Positions 8,312 through 15,692 of a DNA stretch of 45,121 bases are shown here, in pieces (the first letter of the stretch is position 1; each line of letters starts with the position of its first letter). The position numbers and the translations under genes are program-made. The notes under the pieces were generated by a model. That model had not been told where the DNA came from. It did not search any database and saw nothing but the letters and a program-made list of their open reading frames with translations. Origin of the DNA: an uncultured Prevotella sp. (GTDB lineage: Bacteria > Bacteroidota > Bacteroidia > Bacteroidales > Bacteroidaceae); the NCBI GenBank assembly GCA_900317545.1, contig ONHE01000071.1:1-45121 (forward strand). The letters run 5' to 3'.

Positions 8312-8398
8312 GCGCGGAGCTATGCTCCGGGCCGTCAAAAGCATAGCTCCGGGCCGCCCATATGATAGCTCCGGGCCGCCCGAAGGATAGCTCCGCGC
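8312..8398. repeat. 87-bp four-module AGCT element, copy A
   Basis: Bounded by inverted 12-bp ends GCGCGGAGCTAT / ATAGCTCCGCGC. AGCT cores start at 8318, 8345, 8367 and 8389, spaced 27, 22 and 22 bp. Read by the flanking bases (AGCTAT versus ATAGCT), the modules run right, left, left, left. A further AGCT at 8296, again 22 bp from the first, may be a decayed extra module. It lies between the rseP terminator and the transporter gene. The same family recurs at 13035, 21965 and 36048. Confidence 0.88.
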
Positions 8399-8618
8399 AG
8401 AGGACAGTTACCATCCTACTGCGGAAGCGGCAAAAGATGCCTTTTCAGGACGCGGCGAAAGGGGCGGAAAGACGATTCCCACGGGACGGGAATGGCATCG
8501 TTAAGGTCATCCGTTCCCTGCTGTATGGCCAGGTCTCCTTGCAGCTGCCAACCGGGAGCTTCACCGTTGCACTGCGGGCGGAATCGGCTTCCTGCGAGGG
8601 AAAAATGCAGTGAAAGCA
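8399..8618. other. Gene-free stretch between copy A and the transporter promoter
   Basis: Open frames here (for example 8362-8613 plus and 8416-8631 minus) start inside the repeat or lack any recognisable domain. I see no RNA gene or clear regulatory structure between the repeat and the promoter at 8619. Confidence 0.5.
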
Positions 8619-8649
8619 TTGCCGTTTCCATTATTTTGCCGTATCTTTG
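8619..8649 (+). promoter_or_regulatory. Promoter of the BASS transporter gene
   Basis: TTG at 8619-8621 and TATCTTTG at 8642-8649 are separated by 20 bp, matching the Bacteroidota primary-sigma consensus (TTTG, about 19-20 bp, TAnnTTTG). The box ends 26 bp before the transporter ATG at 8676. Confidence 0.7.
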
Positions 8650-8675
8650 TAACCGTCTTTAAATCTTATCTGTCC

Positions 8676-9641
8676 ATGGATGTCATCCGATTCATCAAAA
8701 ACTGGACCCTCCCGGTATCCATGACGGCGGGCATCTGCATCTATCTCCCGTTCGCCTTCATCCCTTCCCTCGACCCGATCGCCACCTGGTTCGCCCCCAT
8801 CGGCGATGCGATCCTGCCGCTGTTCATGTTTCTCATCCTCTTCGTCACATTCTGCAAGGTCGACTTCAGGAAGCTCGTGCCGGTGGGATGGCACCTCTGG
8901 GTGGGCGTCCAGCAGACGGTCTTCGTGTTCTGCATCGTCGGTCTGATCCTCGTCTTCCGCATGTCCGGCTACGGCTTGGTGATGATGGAGGCCATCCTGG
9001 CGTGCATCATCGGCCCCTGTGCGGCAGCAGCTCCGGTGGTCACGGCAAAGTTGGGCGGCGACTTGGAGCAGATGACAAGCTACACGTTCATCTCCAATTT
9101 TATCACCGCCACGCTGATTCCGATCTGCTTCCCGATGATCGAGAAGGAAGCCGACATCACGTTCTGGAGTGCTTTTTTCAAGATTCTCTATGAAGTCTGT
9201 ATCGTACTGATCGTGCCGATGGCGCTTGCTTTCATCGTCAAGCACACGCTGCACCGGTTCCACCGGTGGATTACGGGCATCCGTGATCTCAGCTATTACC
9301 TCTGGGGATGCTCGCTTATGATCGTCACAGGCACCACGGTGAAGAACATTGTGCATGCGCAGGCATCGGCGGGGATCATCTTCGGCATCGCCGCATTGGG
9401 CCTCCTGCTCTGCATCATCCAGTTTGCGACGGGCCGGTTCATCGGCCATTACTTCCACAGAACCGTCGAGGCGGGACAGGCCTTGGGCCAGAAGAACACC
9501 GCATTCGCCATCTGGATCGCCTCCGCGTACCTCACGCCGCTGTCGTCCGTGGGTCCCGGGTGCTACATATTGTGGCAGAATATCATCAACAGCGTGGAGA
9601 TCTGGCAGGTGCGGCGGCAGCACAAGGACTTCGCCTCCTGA
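8676..9641 (+). CDS. BASS-family (bile acid:sodium symporter-like) transporter
   Basis: 321 aa, very hydrophobic, with eight to ten predicted membrane segments. The pattern, including the Pro- and Ala-rich helix-break segment IIGPCAAAAPVV and the C-terminal GQKNTAFAIWIASAYLTPLSSVGPG, is typical of the bile acid/sodium symporter superfamily. The C-terminal motif corresponds to one of the crossover helices that bind sodium and substrate. The frame is open from 8610, but 8676 is preferred because it follows the promoter at 8619-8649 and starts just before the first membrane helix. The substrate cannot be read from sequence. Monocistronic by layout. Confidence 0.82.
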   Translation: MDVIRFIKNWTLPVSMTAGICIYLPFAFIPSLDPIATWFAPIGDAILPLFMFLILFVTFCKVDFRKLVPVGWHLWVGVQQTVFVFCIVGLILVFRMSGYGLVMMEAILACIIGPCAAAAPVVTAKLGGDLEQMTSYTFISNFITATLIPICFPMIEKEADITFWSAFFKILYEVCIVLIVPMALAFIVKHTLHRFHRWITGIRDLSYYLWGCSLMIVTGTTVKNIVHAQASAGIIFGIAALGLLLCIIQFATGRFIGHYFHRTVEAGQALGQKNTAFAIWIASAYLTPLSSVGPGCYILWQNIINSVEIWQVRRQHKDFAS

Positions 9642-9753
9642 TCATCCGGCCTTCTGCCGACCATCCTCTGCTGTCGGCATTCATTGTTGGCCGAGGCACG
9701 AAAAATCCCTGATGCAACCGCCGGCTGAATGGCCAGCGACCGCAACGGGGACG

Positions 9754-9780
9754 CTGCGCGGGGCACGAGGCCCTGCGCAG
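9754..9780 (+). terminator. GC-rich hairpin between convergent genes
   Basis: CTGCGC (9754-9759) and GCGCAG (9775-9780) pair, extended by GGG/CCC inside. It sits between the transporter and the convergent methyltransferase gene. There is no clean T tract on either side, so termination is plausible but not certain. Confidence 0.4.
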
Positions 9781-9794
9781 GCTATTTCACACAC

Positions 9795-10925
9795 TTAACC
9801 TTTCCACACTTCAGCAGCCACTTCCTGCACCAAGGCGATCTTCCTCCACTGCTCATCCTCAGTCAAGACGTTGCCTTCCTCGGTGGATGCGAAGCCGCAT
9901 TGAGGACTCAGGCAGAGGCGTTCGACAGGTATGTAGCGGGCAGCCTCATGGATCCGGCGTACGAGATCTTCCTTCCGTTCGAGCTTCGGATCCTTTGAGG
10001 TGACGAGACCGAGCACCACCTGTTTGTCCGCAGCCACCGAGGCCAACGGCTCGAAGCCTCCTGCACGGTCGGTATCGAACTCAAGATAGTAGGCCGAAAC
10101 ATGCTCGCGACCGAAGAGGACGTCGGCCACAGGCTCGTAACCGCCAGAAGATGCCCAGGTCGAATGGTAGTTGCCGCGGCAGACATGGGTCGTTAAGACG
10201 AGGTCGGAAGGCAGGTCGGCGATGGCCAGATTGTTGATCCGGAGATACGACTCGGCGATGGCGTCAGCGTCACCGCCGGCTTCTGCCACCTTGGCACGGA
10301 AGCTGCGGTCACAGAGCATGCCCCATGTGCAGTCGTCGAGCTGCACGTTACGGCATCCGAGCTCATAGAAGGCGAGGATCGTCTGACGGTAGGCGGCGGC
10401 GAGATCCTTGATCAACGCGTCGCGGTCTTCGCCGTAAACCAGCCCGATAGCGCTGCTGTTCTCCGGCCGTTCCAATTCGGCGAGACACTGAGCCGGTGCG
10501 GGAATCGTCTGCCGAGGTGTCATATCGTCGGAGCAGACGGACTTGAGGAAGGCGAAATGAGACAGGAAAGGATGCGCGGAATTGAACGCCACGCGGCCCG
10601 TAAGACGCGCCGACTCGGCCCGGGTCTCCTCTCCATGGAACAGATAGCCCTGCTCCATCGCCACCTTATCTATGCCCGTGAGGCTCCAGAAGAAGTCTAA
10701 GTGCCACCAACTGCGCCTGAACTCGCCGTCAGTGGCGACCTTCAGGCCGGCCGCATGCTGCTTCTCCACCAACTCGCGGATATATTTATCTTCGACGGAT
10801 GTCAGCTCCCGACGATCGATCTTTCCCTCTTCGAACTGTCTGCGGGCTGCTTTTAGCCCGGCAGGACGCAGAAAACTGCCTACAATATCGGCCCTGAACG
10901 GTGCCTGCTTGATTACTTTTGTCAT
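9795..10925 (-). CDS. MetE-like cobalamin-independent methionine synthase C-terminal domain protein
   Basis: 376 aa, matching only the C-terminal catalytic half of MetE, like the stand-alone YxjG/YxjH-type proteins. Likely zinc ligands are visible: His and Cys in THVCRGN (about residue 225), an acidic residue further on, and Cys in LSPQCGFAST near the C-terminus. The N-terminal RADIVGSFLRP and CNVQLDDCTWG are family hallmarks. It probably transfers a methyl group to homocysteine or a related thiol, but the methyl donor is unknown because the folate-binding N-terminal half is absent. The ATG at 10925 is preferred over 10970, which would overlap the promoter. It diverges from an Lrp/AsnC regulator. 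Confidence 0.85.
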   Translation of the reverse strand: MTKVIKQAPFRADIVGSFLRPAGLKAARRQFEEGKIDRRELTSVEDKYIRELVEKQHAAGLKVATDGEFRRSWWHLDFFWSLTGIDKVAMEQGYLFHGEETRAESARLTGRVAFNSAHPFLSHFAFLKSVCSDDMTPRQTIPAPAQCLAELERPENSSAIGLVYGEDRDALIKDLAAAYRQTILAFYELGCRNVQLDDCTWGMLCDRSFRAKVAEAGGDADAIAESYLRINNLAIADLPSDLVLTTHVCRGNYHSTWASSGGYEPVADVLFGREHVSAYYLEFDTDRAGGFEPLASVAADKQVVLGLVTSKDPKLERKEDLVRRIHEAARYIPVERLCLSPQCGFASTEEGNVLTEDEQWRKIALVQEVAAEVWKG

Positions 10926-10967
10926 CTGATTACTGATTTTCGTTAATACCTTTTGTTTGTTGCGATA

Positions 10968-10999
10968 CAAAAGTAAGCGTTTTCCAATTAACCAACAAA
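10968..10999 (-). promoter_or_regulatory. Promoter of the MetE-like gene
   Basis: The minus strand reads TACTTTTG at 10975-10968, with TTTG at 10999-10996, 20 bp apart, an excellent Bacteroidota promoter. The -7 box ends 42 bp before the ATG at 10925 and argues against the longer reading frame starting at 10970. Confidence 0.7.
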
Positions 11000-11069
11000 T
11001 ATTCTTCGTATTTCGGAAAAATATTCTATCTTTGCGCAGAATACAGCATTTTCACAGAATATTATTCTG
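10998..11069. promoter_or_regulatory. Lrp promoter and repeated AATATTCT operator candidates
   Basis: The -7 box TATCTTTG for the regulator is at 11027-11034. AATATTCT occurs at 10998-11005 and 11020-11027, exactly 22 bp (two helical turns) apart. Its inverse AGAATATT is at 11056-11063, inside the near-perfect palindrome CAGAATATTATTCTG at 11055-11069. Lrp/AsnC proteins commonly bind phased AT-rich sites and regulate themselves and a neighbour. The first site touches the -33 box of the divergent methyltransferase gene. Confidence 0.6.
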
Positions 11070-11089
11070 ACATTTAACAGATTTATGAT

Positions 11090-11563
11090 ATGGAAAGATT
11101 AGACAAGACAGACGTCCTGATGCTGAAAATCCTGCAAAGGGACGCCTCACTGACGACAAAAGAGCTGGCCGCAAGGGTCAACCTGTCGCCCTCGCCGACG
11201 TTCGAGCGGCAGAAACGGTTGGAACGCGAGGGCTACATAGAGCGCTACTCGGCCGTGGTGAACGCTGAAAAGGCAGGCAACGGACTGCTCATTCTGTGCG
11301 GCATCAAGCTGAAACAGCACGGCAAGCGCTACGGGGAGGAGTTCATGGAAGCGGTGATGGGGATCGAGGAAGTGGTCGAGTGCTGGAACACTTCGGGCAA
11401 TTACGACTATCTGATGAAGATCTACGTGAGAGACATGAAGCACTACCAGGACTTCGTGATGAACACGCTCGGCGTGATCGACTGCATCGGAAGCCTCCAC
11501 AGCAACTTCGTCATCGGGGTGGTGAAGCGCCATCAGGGGATCCCGATACCCGTCGGCGAATGA
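11090..11563 (+). CDS. Lrp/AsnC family transcriptional regulator
   Basis: 157 aa, the standard size. The N-terminal winged helix-turn-helix (residues 1-60) includes LDKTDVLMLKILQRDASLTTKELAARV and the recognition helix region LSPSPTFERQKRLEREGYI. The C-terminal RAM/AsnC ligand-binding domain (about 65-150) contains VVECWNTSGNYDYLMKIYV, where small effectors, usually amino acids, bind at the dimer interface. Transcribed divergently from the MetE-like gene with shared repeated sites between them, so local control of sulfur amino acid metabolism is a reasonable inference. The actual effector is unknown. Confidence 0.93.
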   Translation: MERLDKTDVLMLKILQRDASLTTKELAARVNLSPSPTFERQKRLEREGYIERYSAVVNAEKAGNGLLILCGIKLKQHGKRYGEEFMEAVMGIEEVVECWNTSGNYDYLMKIYVRDMKHYQDFVMNTLGVIDCIGSLHSNFVIGVVKRHQGIPIPVGE

Positions 11564-11712
11564 GGGGGAACACCTTTACACCCCAAACAGCGAAGGGCGA
11601 CGAACAGACCGGAACTTTCTTGTGACCTGACTGCATGATGACAATGAAGAGACACAAGCGATGGTTCAAGCATGCGGAAAACGCGATGCTTCGAAAAAAT
11701 AATGATCCTGTG

Positions 11713-11744
11713 TTTGGCAGATTCAATTTATTTCCTTATTTTTG
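11713..11744 (+). promoter_or_regulatory. Promoter of the GH43-like gene
   Basis: TTTG at 11713-11716 and TATTTTTG at 11737-11744 are 20 bp apart, a full Bacteroidota promoter, 31 bp before the ATG at 11776. Confidence 0.7.
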
Positions 11745-11775
11745 TAGTGTACTATAGACAATCTATTGACAATAT

Positions 11776-12819
11776 ATGAAATCGTTATTTCTATCGGCCA
11801 TGCTCGCCGCAGTGGTGCTCAGCGCCGGCGGGCAGAATGTCCAGAAGGGCAGCTACGGCTACCTCTACTGCCACATGAGTGACCAAGGCGAGTGGACGGC
11901 ATATGCTGTCAGCCGCGATGGATACCGCTACCGGGACATCCTCGGCGGGCGTCCGGTGTTTGATCCGCAGCAACACGCGCGCATCGAAGGTGGCACGCGC
12001 GACGCGTATATCACGCGTTCGAGCGACGGAAAAGGCTATCTGATGGTGACAACCGACATGTGCGTGGCACGCTCCCATAAGTGGGACAACTACGGGATCG
12101 ATCTGCTGCGGAGCAAAGACCTTATCCACTGGACCTCCGTCACATTCGATTTCCGCCGCGGCGACTCCATCTTCTGCGACCACGAGTCGCCTTCGCCCTA
12201 TCGGGACTGGTCGACCGTGAACCGCGTATGGGCACCGCAGATCTTCTGGGATCCTGCTTTCACCTGGCCGGACGGCAAAAAGGGCGGTTACATGATCTAC
12301 TATTCGATGCTCAACAAGGCCGAGGAGCAGTATGACCGCATGTATTACAGCCACGCGGACCGCTCGTTCACGCGGCTCACCAAACCGAAACTGCTCTTCG
12401 ACTGGGGCTACGCGACAATCGATGCGGACATCAATTTCCTGCCGACCGACGGGCTCTACCACATGCTGATCAAGAAGGAGGGCGGCCGGCCTGGCATCTA
12501 CACCGCCACGTCGCGCCATCTCACGCACGGCTGGAGCATGCCCGTGGAGGACGACTATGTGAACTTTGAAGGCACGAAAAAATGCGAAGGATCGAGCGCA
12601 TTCCAGCTCATCGGCGACAGCACGTGGCGCGTGGCCTACATACAGTATAGCGACCAACCGAAGCACTACCGCATCTGCAAGGCCGACAGCCGTCTGCGCA
12701 ACTTCCGGGATCCGGTGGATATCGAAGGCGTGACGGCTCCGCAGCACGGCTCGTTCATGCGTCTGACGAAGCGGGAGTATAAGCGCCTGCTCAAGTGGGA
12801 CCGTCAGCAGCAGCGGTGA
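11776..12819 (+). CDS. Secreted GH43-like beta-propeller glycoside hydrolase
   Basis: 347 aa. A signal peptide (residues 1-20, hydrophobic LFLSAMLAAVVLSAGG) is followed by a single five-bladed propeller-like domain of GH43/GH32-superfamily character: YLYCHMSDQGEW, GTRDAYITRSSDGKGYLM, LLRSKDLIHWTSV, VWAPQIFWDP and a KCEGSSAFQLIG segment where the catalytic acid Glu is expected. Such enzymes release arabinose, xylose or related sugars, but the substrate cannot be told. No SusC/SusD or sensor gene adjoins it. It has its own promoter and stands alone between the Lrp gene and repeat copy B. Confidence 0.75.
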   Translation: MKSLFLSAMLAAVVLSAGGQNVQKGSYGYLYCHMSDQGEWTAYAVSRDGYRYRDILGGRPVFDPQQHARIEGGTRDAYITRSSDGKGYLMVTTDMCVARSHKWDNYGIDLLRSKDLIHWTSVTFDFRRGDSIFCDHESPSPYRDWSTVNRVWAPQIFWDPAFTWPDGKKGGYMIYYSMLNKAEEQYDRMYYSHADRSFTRLTKPKLLFDWGYATIDADINFLPTDGLYHMLIKKEGGRPGIYTATSRHLTHGWSMPVEDDYVNFEGTKKCEGSSAFQLIGDSTWRVAYIQYSDQPKHYRICKADSRLRNFRDPVDIEGVTAPQHGSFMRLTKREYKRLLKWDRQQQR

Positions 12820-12847
12820 AGACGGCCGGCGGCAGAGGCCGACGCTT

Positions 12848-12879
12848 CATGCGCTGGCAGCATCCTGCCAGAACGCATG
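12848..12879. terminator. Strong perfect hairpin downstream of the GH43-like gene
   Basis: CATGCG plus CTGGCAG (12848-12860) pair with CTGCCAG (12865-12871) and CGCATG (12874-12879), interrupted only by an AA bulge and closed by a 4-nt loop. It begins 29 bp after the stop codon. There is no T tract, so it may stabilise the mRNA 3' end or end transcription factor-dependently. Confidence 0.45.
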
Positions 12880-13034
12880 GCAGAGCCTGCTTCCGCGGGG
12901 ATCGGAAATTTCAGATTCCTATACCTTATTAATATAGGGAGACAGCCGCATTCAGCAGTTCCACCAAATGCGTAGGACAGACGTCTTGAAAGCATCGTTT
13001 TAAGGCGCTTTCATCATTTATATCGAATGGCTTT

Positions 13035-13120
13035 CGCAAAGCTATGCTCCGGACGGTCAAGAGCTATCCTTTGGGCGGCCCGGAGCATAGCTTTTGGCGG
13101 CCAAAAGCATAGCTTTGCGC
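13035..13120. repeat. 86-bp four-module AGCT element, copy B
   Basis: AGCT cores start at 13040, 13062, 13089 and 13111, spaced 22, 27 and 22 bp. Module directions are right, right, left, left, so the copy is symmetric. Its ends are TCGCAAAGCTAT / ATAGCTTTGCGC; both carry AAAGCT rather than GGAGCT, a compensated change that keeps the ends complementary. It sits between the converging GH43-like gene and glnN. Confidence 0.85.
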
Positions 13121-13254
13121 AGGACGAAACGCCGACCCGCGTAACGCATTGACAACCAACGATTTGCCAAAATGAAGATTCCGGCCGTGACGCACCGAAG
13201 CTGATCTTCATCCGCATGCTGCCTCAGTCGGAGATGAAGCAAGGGAACAGGACG

Positions 13255-13286
13255 AAAAAAGGAGCATCCTCGGGTGAAGATGCTCC
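13255..13286 (-). terminator. Intrinsic terminator of glnN
   Basis: On the minus strand an 8-bp stem GGAGCATC / GATGCTCC (13286-13261, 10-nt loop) is followed directly by six T residues (13260-13255). It lies about 50 bp after the glnN stop codon. The rest of the 12820-13336 gap holds only the hairpin at 12848 and repeat copy B. Confidence 0.85.
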
Positions 13287-13336
13287 GCTTGCGATCTGGC
13301 TGGACATGACCGCTGCCATGTCCGCATCAACTATTA

Positions 13337-15526
13337 TTATCTGATGAACAGTAACTCTCGGTATTTCGGAAGCGTCCAGAGCTCGTCGCTGACGATCAGT
13401 TCGAGCTTGTCAATCTGATAGCGAATCTCGCCCATCTTGGGTTCGACGGTGTCGTGATAGGCCACTGCGCGTTCGCGTGAAGATTCGATCTTATTGGCCA
13501 CCTTACGCGCGTTGATCAGCTCTTCGACCCCAGTCTCGATCGCTTGGGTGCGCTCTGCGATCTCCTTGATGATCTTCTTATTGCGCGCGGTGAGGCTTGC
13601 GGCCTCGCTTTCGCTGAAGATCTCATACATATTCTGCACGTTCTTAGCCAACTGGCTTTGGTAATGGGTGCAGACAGGGATGATGTGATTCATCGACAGA
13701 TCGCCCATGACGCGCGCCTCAATCTGTATCTTCTTGGTGTAAGTGTCCCATTTCACTTCGTTGCGCGCCTCCAATTCGTTCGCGTGCATGACGTTCATGG
13801 CTTCAAACATGTCCACACTCTCCTTGTCGAGATAGCGGTCATAGGTGACCGGACAAGAGTTCTCGCAGTCGAGTCCGCGCTCTTTGGCTTCGGCGATCCA
13901 CTCTTCCGAGTAGCCGTTTCCGTCGAAGTGGATGGGCGAGCAGGTCTTGATGTCCTCGCGAACGACGTCAATGATGGCGCTGGTCTGGTCTTCTCCCTTG
14001 GCGATGAGCGCCTCGACGCGCTGCCTGAAGTTGGTCAGAGCCTCGGCAACTGCCGTGTTGAGCACGATCAGCGCTGCTGCGCAGTTAGCCTCGGAGCCTA
14101 CGGCGCGGAATTCGAATCGGTTGCCCGTGAAGGCGAAAGGACTGGTGCGGTTGCGGTCCGTGTTGTCAATGAGCAGTTCGGGGATCTCCGGAATGTCGAG
14201 CTTCATGCCCTGTTTGCCCTCCATGTTGAACAGTTCGTCCTTGTCGGCCTTGACAATATGGTCAAGCAGATCGCTCAGCTGCCTGCCGAGGAAGGATGAG
14301 ATGATGGCTGGAGGAGCCTCATTGGCTCCTAAGCGATGGGCGTTGGAGGCCGTCATGATGCTTGCCTTGAGCAGTCCGTTGTGACGGAATACGGCCATCA
14401 GCGTCTCCACGATGAAGACCACGAAGCGCAGGTTGTCGTTCGGAGTCTTGCCTGGTCCGTGAAGCAGCACGCCGTTATCAGCCGACAGAGACCAGTTGTT
14501 GTGCTTGCCCGAGCCGTTTATGCCGTCAAAAGGTTTCTCATGCAGCAGCACCTGAAAGCCGTGCTTGCGCGCCACTTTCTTCATCAGCTGCATCAAGAGC
14601 ATGTTATGGTCTACGGCAAGATTGCACTCCTCGAAGATCGGAGCCAGCTCGAATTGGTTCGGGGCAACCTCATTGTGGCGTGTCTTGCATGGCACTCCGA
14701 GTTCCAGAGCCTGAATTTCCAAGTCCTTCATGAATGCCTGTACACGCTCGGGTATCGTCCCAAAGTAATGGTCTTCCATCTGCTGGTTCTTCGCCGAGTC
14801 GTGTCCCATCAGCGTACGGCCGGTCAGCATGAGGTCCGGACGTGCCGCATAGAGGCTCTCGTCGACCAAAAAGTACTCCTGTTCCCATCCAAGATTGGCA
14901 GTCACTTTCTTCACCTCGGGATAGAAGTAATGTGCCACGTCGGTCGCGGCAACGCTCAGTGCGTGCAGCGAACGGAGTAGCGGAGCCTTGTAATCAAGCG
15001 ACTCGCCGGTGTAGGAAATAAATATGGTGGGGATGCAGAGCGTGTCATCGATGATGAAAACAGGCGACGTGGGATCCCAAGCCGAGTATCCGCGGGCCTC
15101 AAACGTATTACGGATGCCGCCTGAAGGAAAGCTCGAAGCGTCGGGCTCCTGCTGAACGAGCAGCTTGCCGGAGAACTCTTCGAGCATCCCGCCTTTGCCG
15201 TCGTGCTCGATGAAGGCATCATGCTTCTCCGCAGTGCCCTCTGTCAGCGGTTGAAACCAGTGTGTATAGTGTGTGGCTCCGTTCTCTTCGGCCCACTGCT
15301 TCATGCCTTTCGCCACCACGTCAGCAATGGAGCGGTCGAGATAAGCGCCATTGTCGATCACGTCAATAAGCTTGTCATAGACATTGGTAGGTAAGTACTT
15401 GTACATCTTCGGACGGTTGAAGACATACTTACCGAAGTACTCCGACGGGCGTTCCATCGGTGTCATCACTTCAAGGGGCTTCTTTCTGAACGCCTCTGCA
15501 ACAACTTCAAATCGCAAATTAGTCAT
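13337..15526 (-). CDS. glnN: Type III glutamine synthetase GlnN
   Basis: 729 aa, the size of GSIII rather than the 450-470 aa GSI. Condenses glutamate and ammonia to glutamine with ATP. Family marks are the N-terminal FGKYVFNRPKMYKYL, the central HEKPFDGINGSGKHNNWS catalytic loop, MTASNAHRLGANEAPPA and NRTSPFAFTGNRFEFRAVGS. Members form double-ring dodecamers, and GSIII lacks the adenylylation control of GSI. It lies 166 bp after dapL on the same strand and ends at an intrinsic terminator. I see no clear -7 box in that gap, so it may be read from dapF or from a differently controlled promoter. Confidence 0.97.
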   Translation of the reverse strand: MTNLRFEVVAEAFRKKPLEVMTPMERPSEYFGKYVFNRPKMYKYLPTNVYDKLIDVIDNGAYLDRSIADVVAKGMKQWAEENGATHYTHWFQPLTEGTAEKHDAFIEHDGKGGMLEEFSGKLLVQQEPDASSFPSGGIRNTFEARGYSAWDPTSPVFIIDDTLCIPTIFISYTGESLDYKAPLLRSLHALSVAATDVAHYFYPEVKKVTANLGWEQEYFLVDESLYAARPDLMLTGRTLMGHDSAKNQQMEDHYFGTIPERVQAFMKDLEIQALELGVPCKTRHNEVAPNQFELAPIFEECNLAVDHNMLLMQLMKKVARKHGFQVLLHEKPFDGINGSGKHNNWSLSADNGVLLHGPGKTPNDNLRFVVFIVETLMAVFRHNGLLKASIMTASNAHRLGANEAPPAIISSFLGRQLSDLLDHIVKADKDELFNMEGKQGMKLDIPEIPELLIDNTDRNRTSPFAFTGNRFEFRAVGSEANCAAALIVLNTAVAEALTNFRQRVEALIAKGEDQTSAIIDVVREDIKTCSPIHFDGNGYSEEWIAEAKERGLDCENSCPVTYDRYLDKESVDMFEAMNVMHANELEARNEVKWDTYTKKIQIEARVMGDLSMNHIIPVCTHYQSQLAKNVQNMYEIFSESEAASLTARNKKIIKEIAERTQAIETGVEELINARKVANKIESSRERAVAYHDTVEPKMGEIRYQIDKLELIVSDELWTLPKYRELLFIR

Positions 15527-15692
15527 ACGCTTGGTGTTTTAGTCCTTAATTTCCTTTTGAACGAACGGACGAAAGGGCCCGGACAAAAGACTCATCCGGG
15601 TAACCTGCAGCATCCGTTTCGCGTTTCAATGATCCCTCTCACATTTTTCAATATTGTGTCTCCGGCCGCGCCGGAAAAGCGTTCCTGTCAGT

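Noticed and set aside
8362-8613. 83-residue plus-strand open frame after the rseP terminator
   Set aside because: It begins inside repeat copy A and has no domain, signal peptide or start context; the frame is a by-product of GC-rich sequence.
15578-15600. CCCGGA / TCCGGG hairpin between dapL and glnN
   Set aside because: Stem of 6 bp with an 11-nt loop and no T tract on either strand; too weak to call a terminator.
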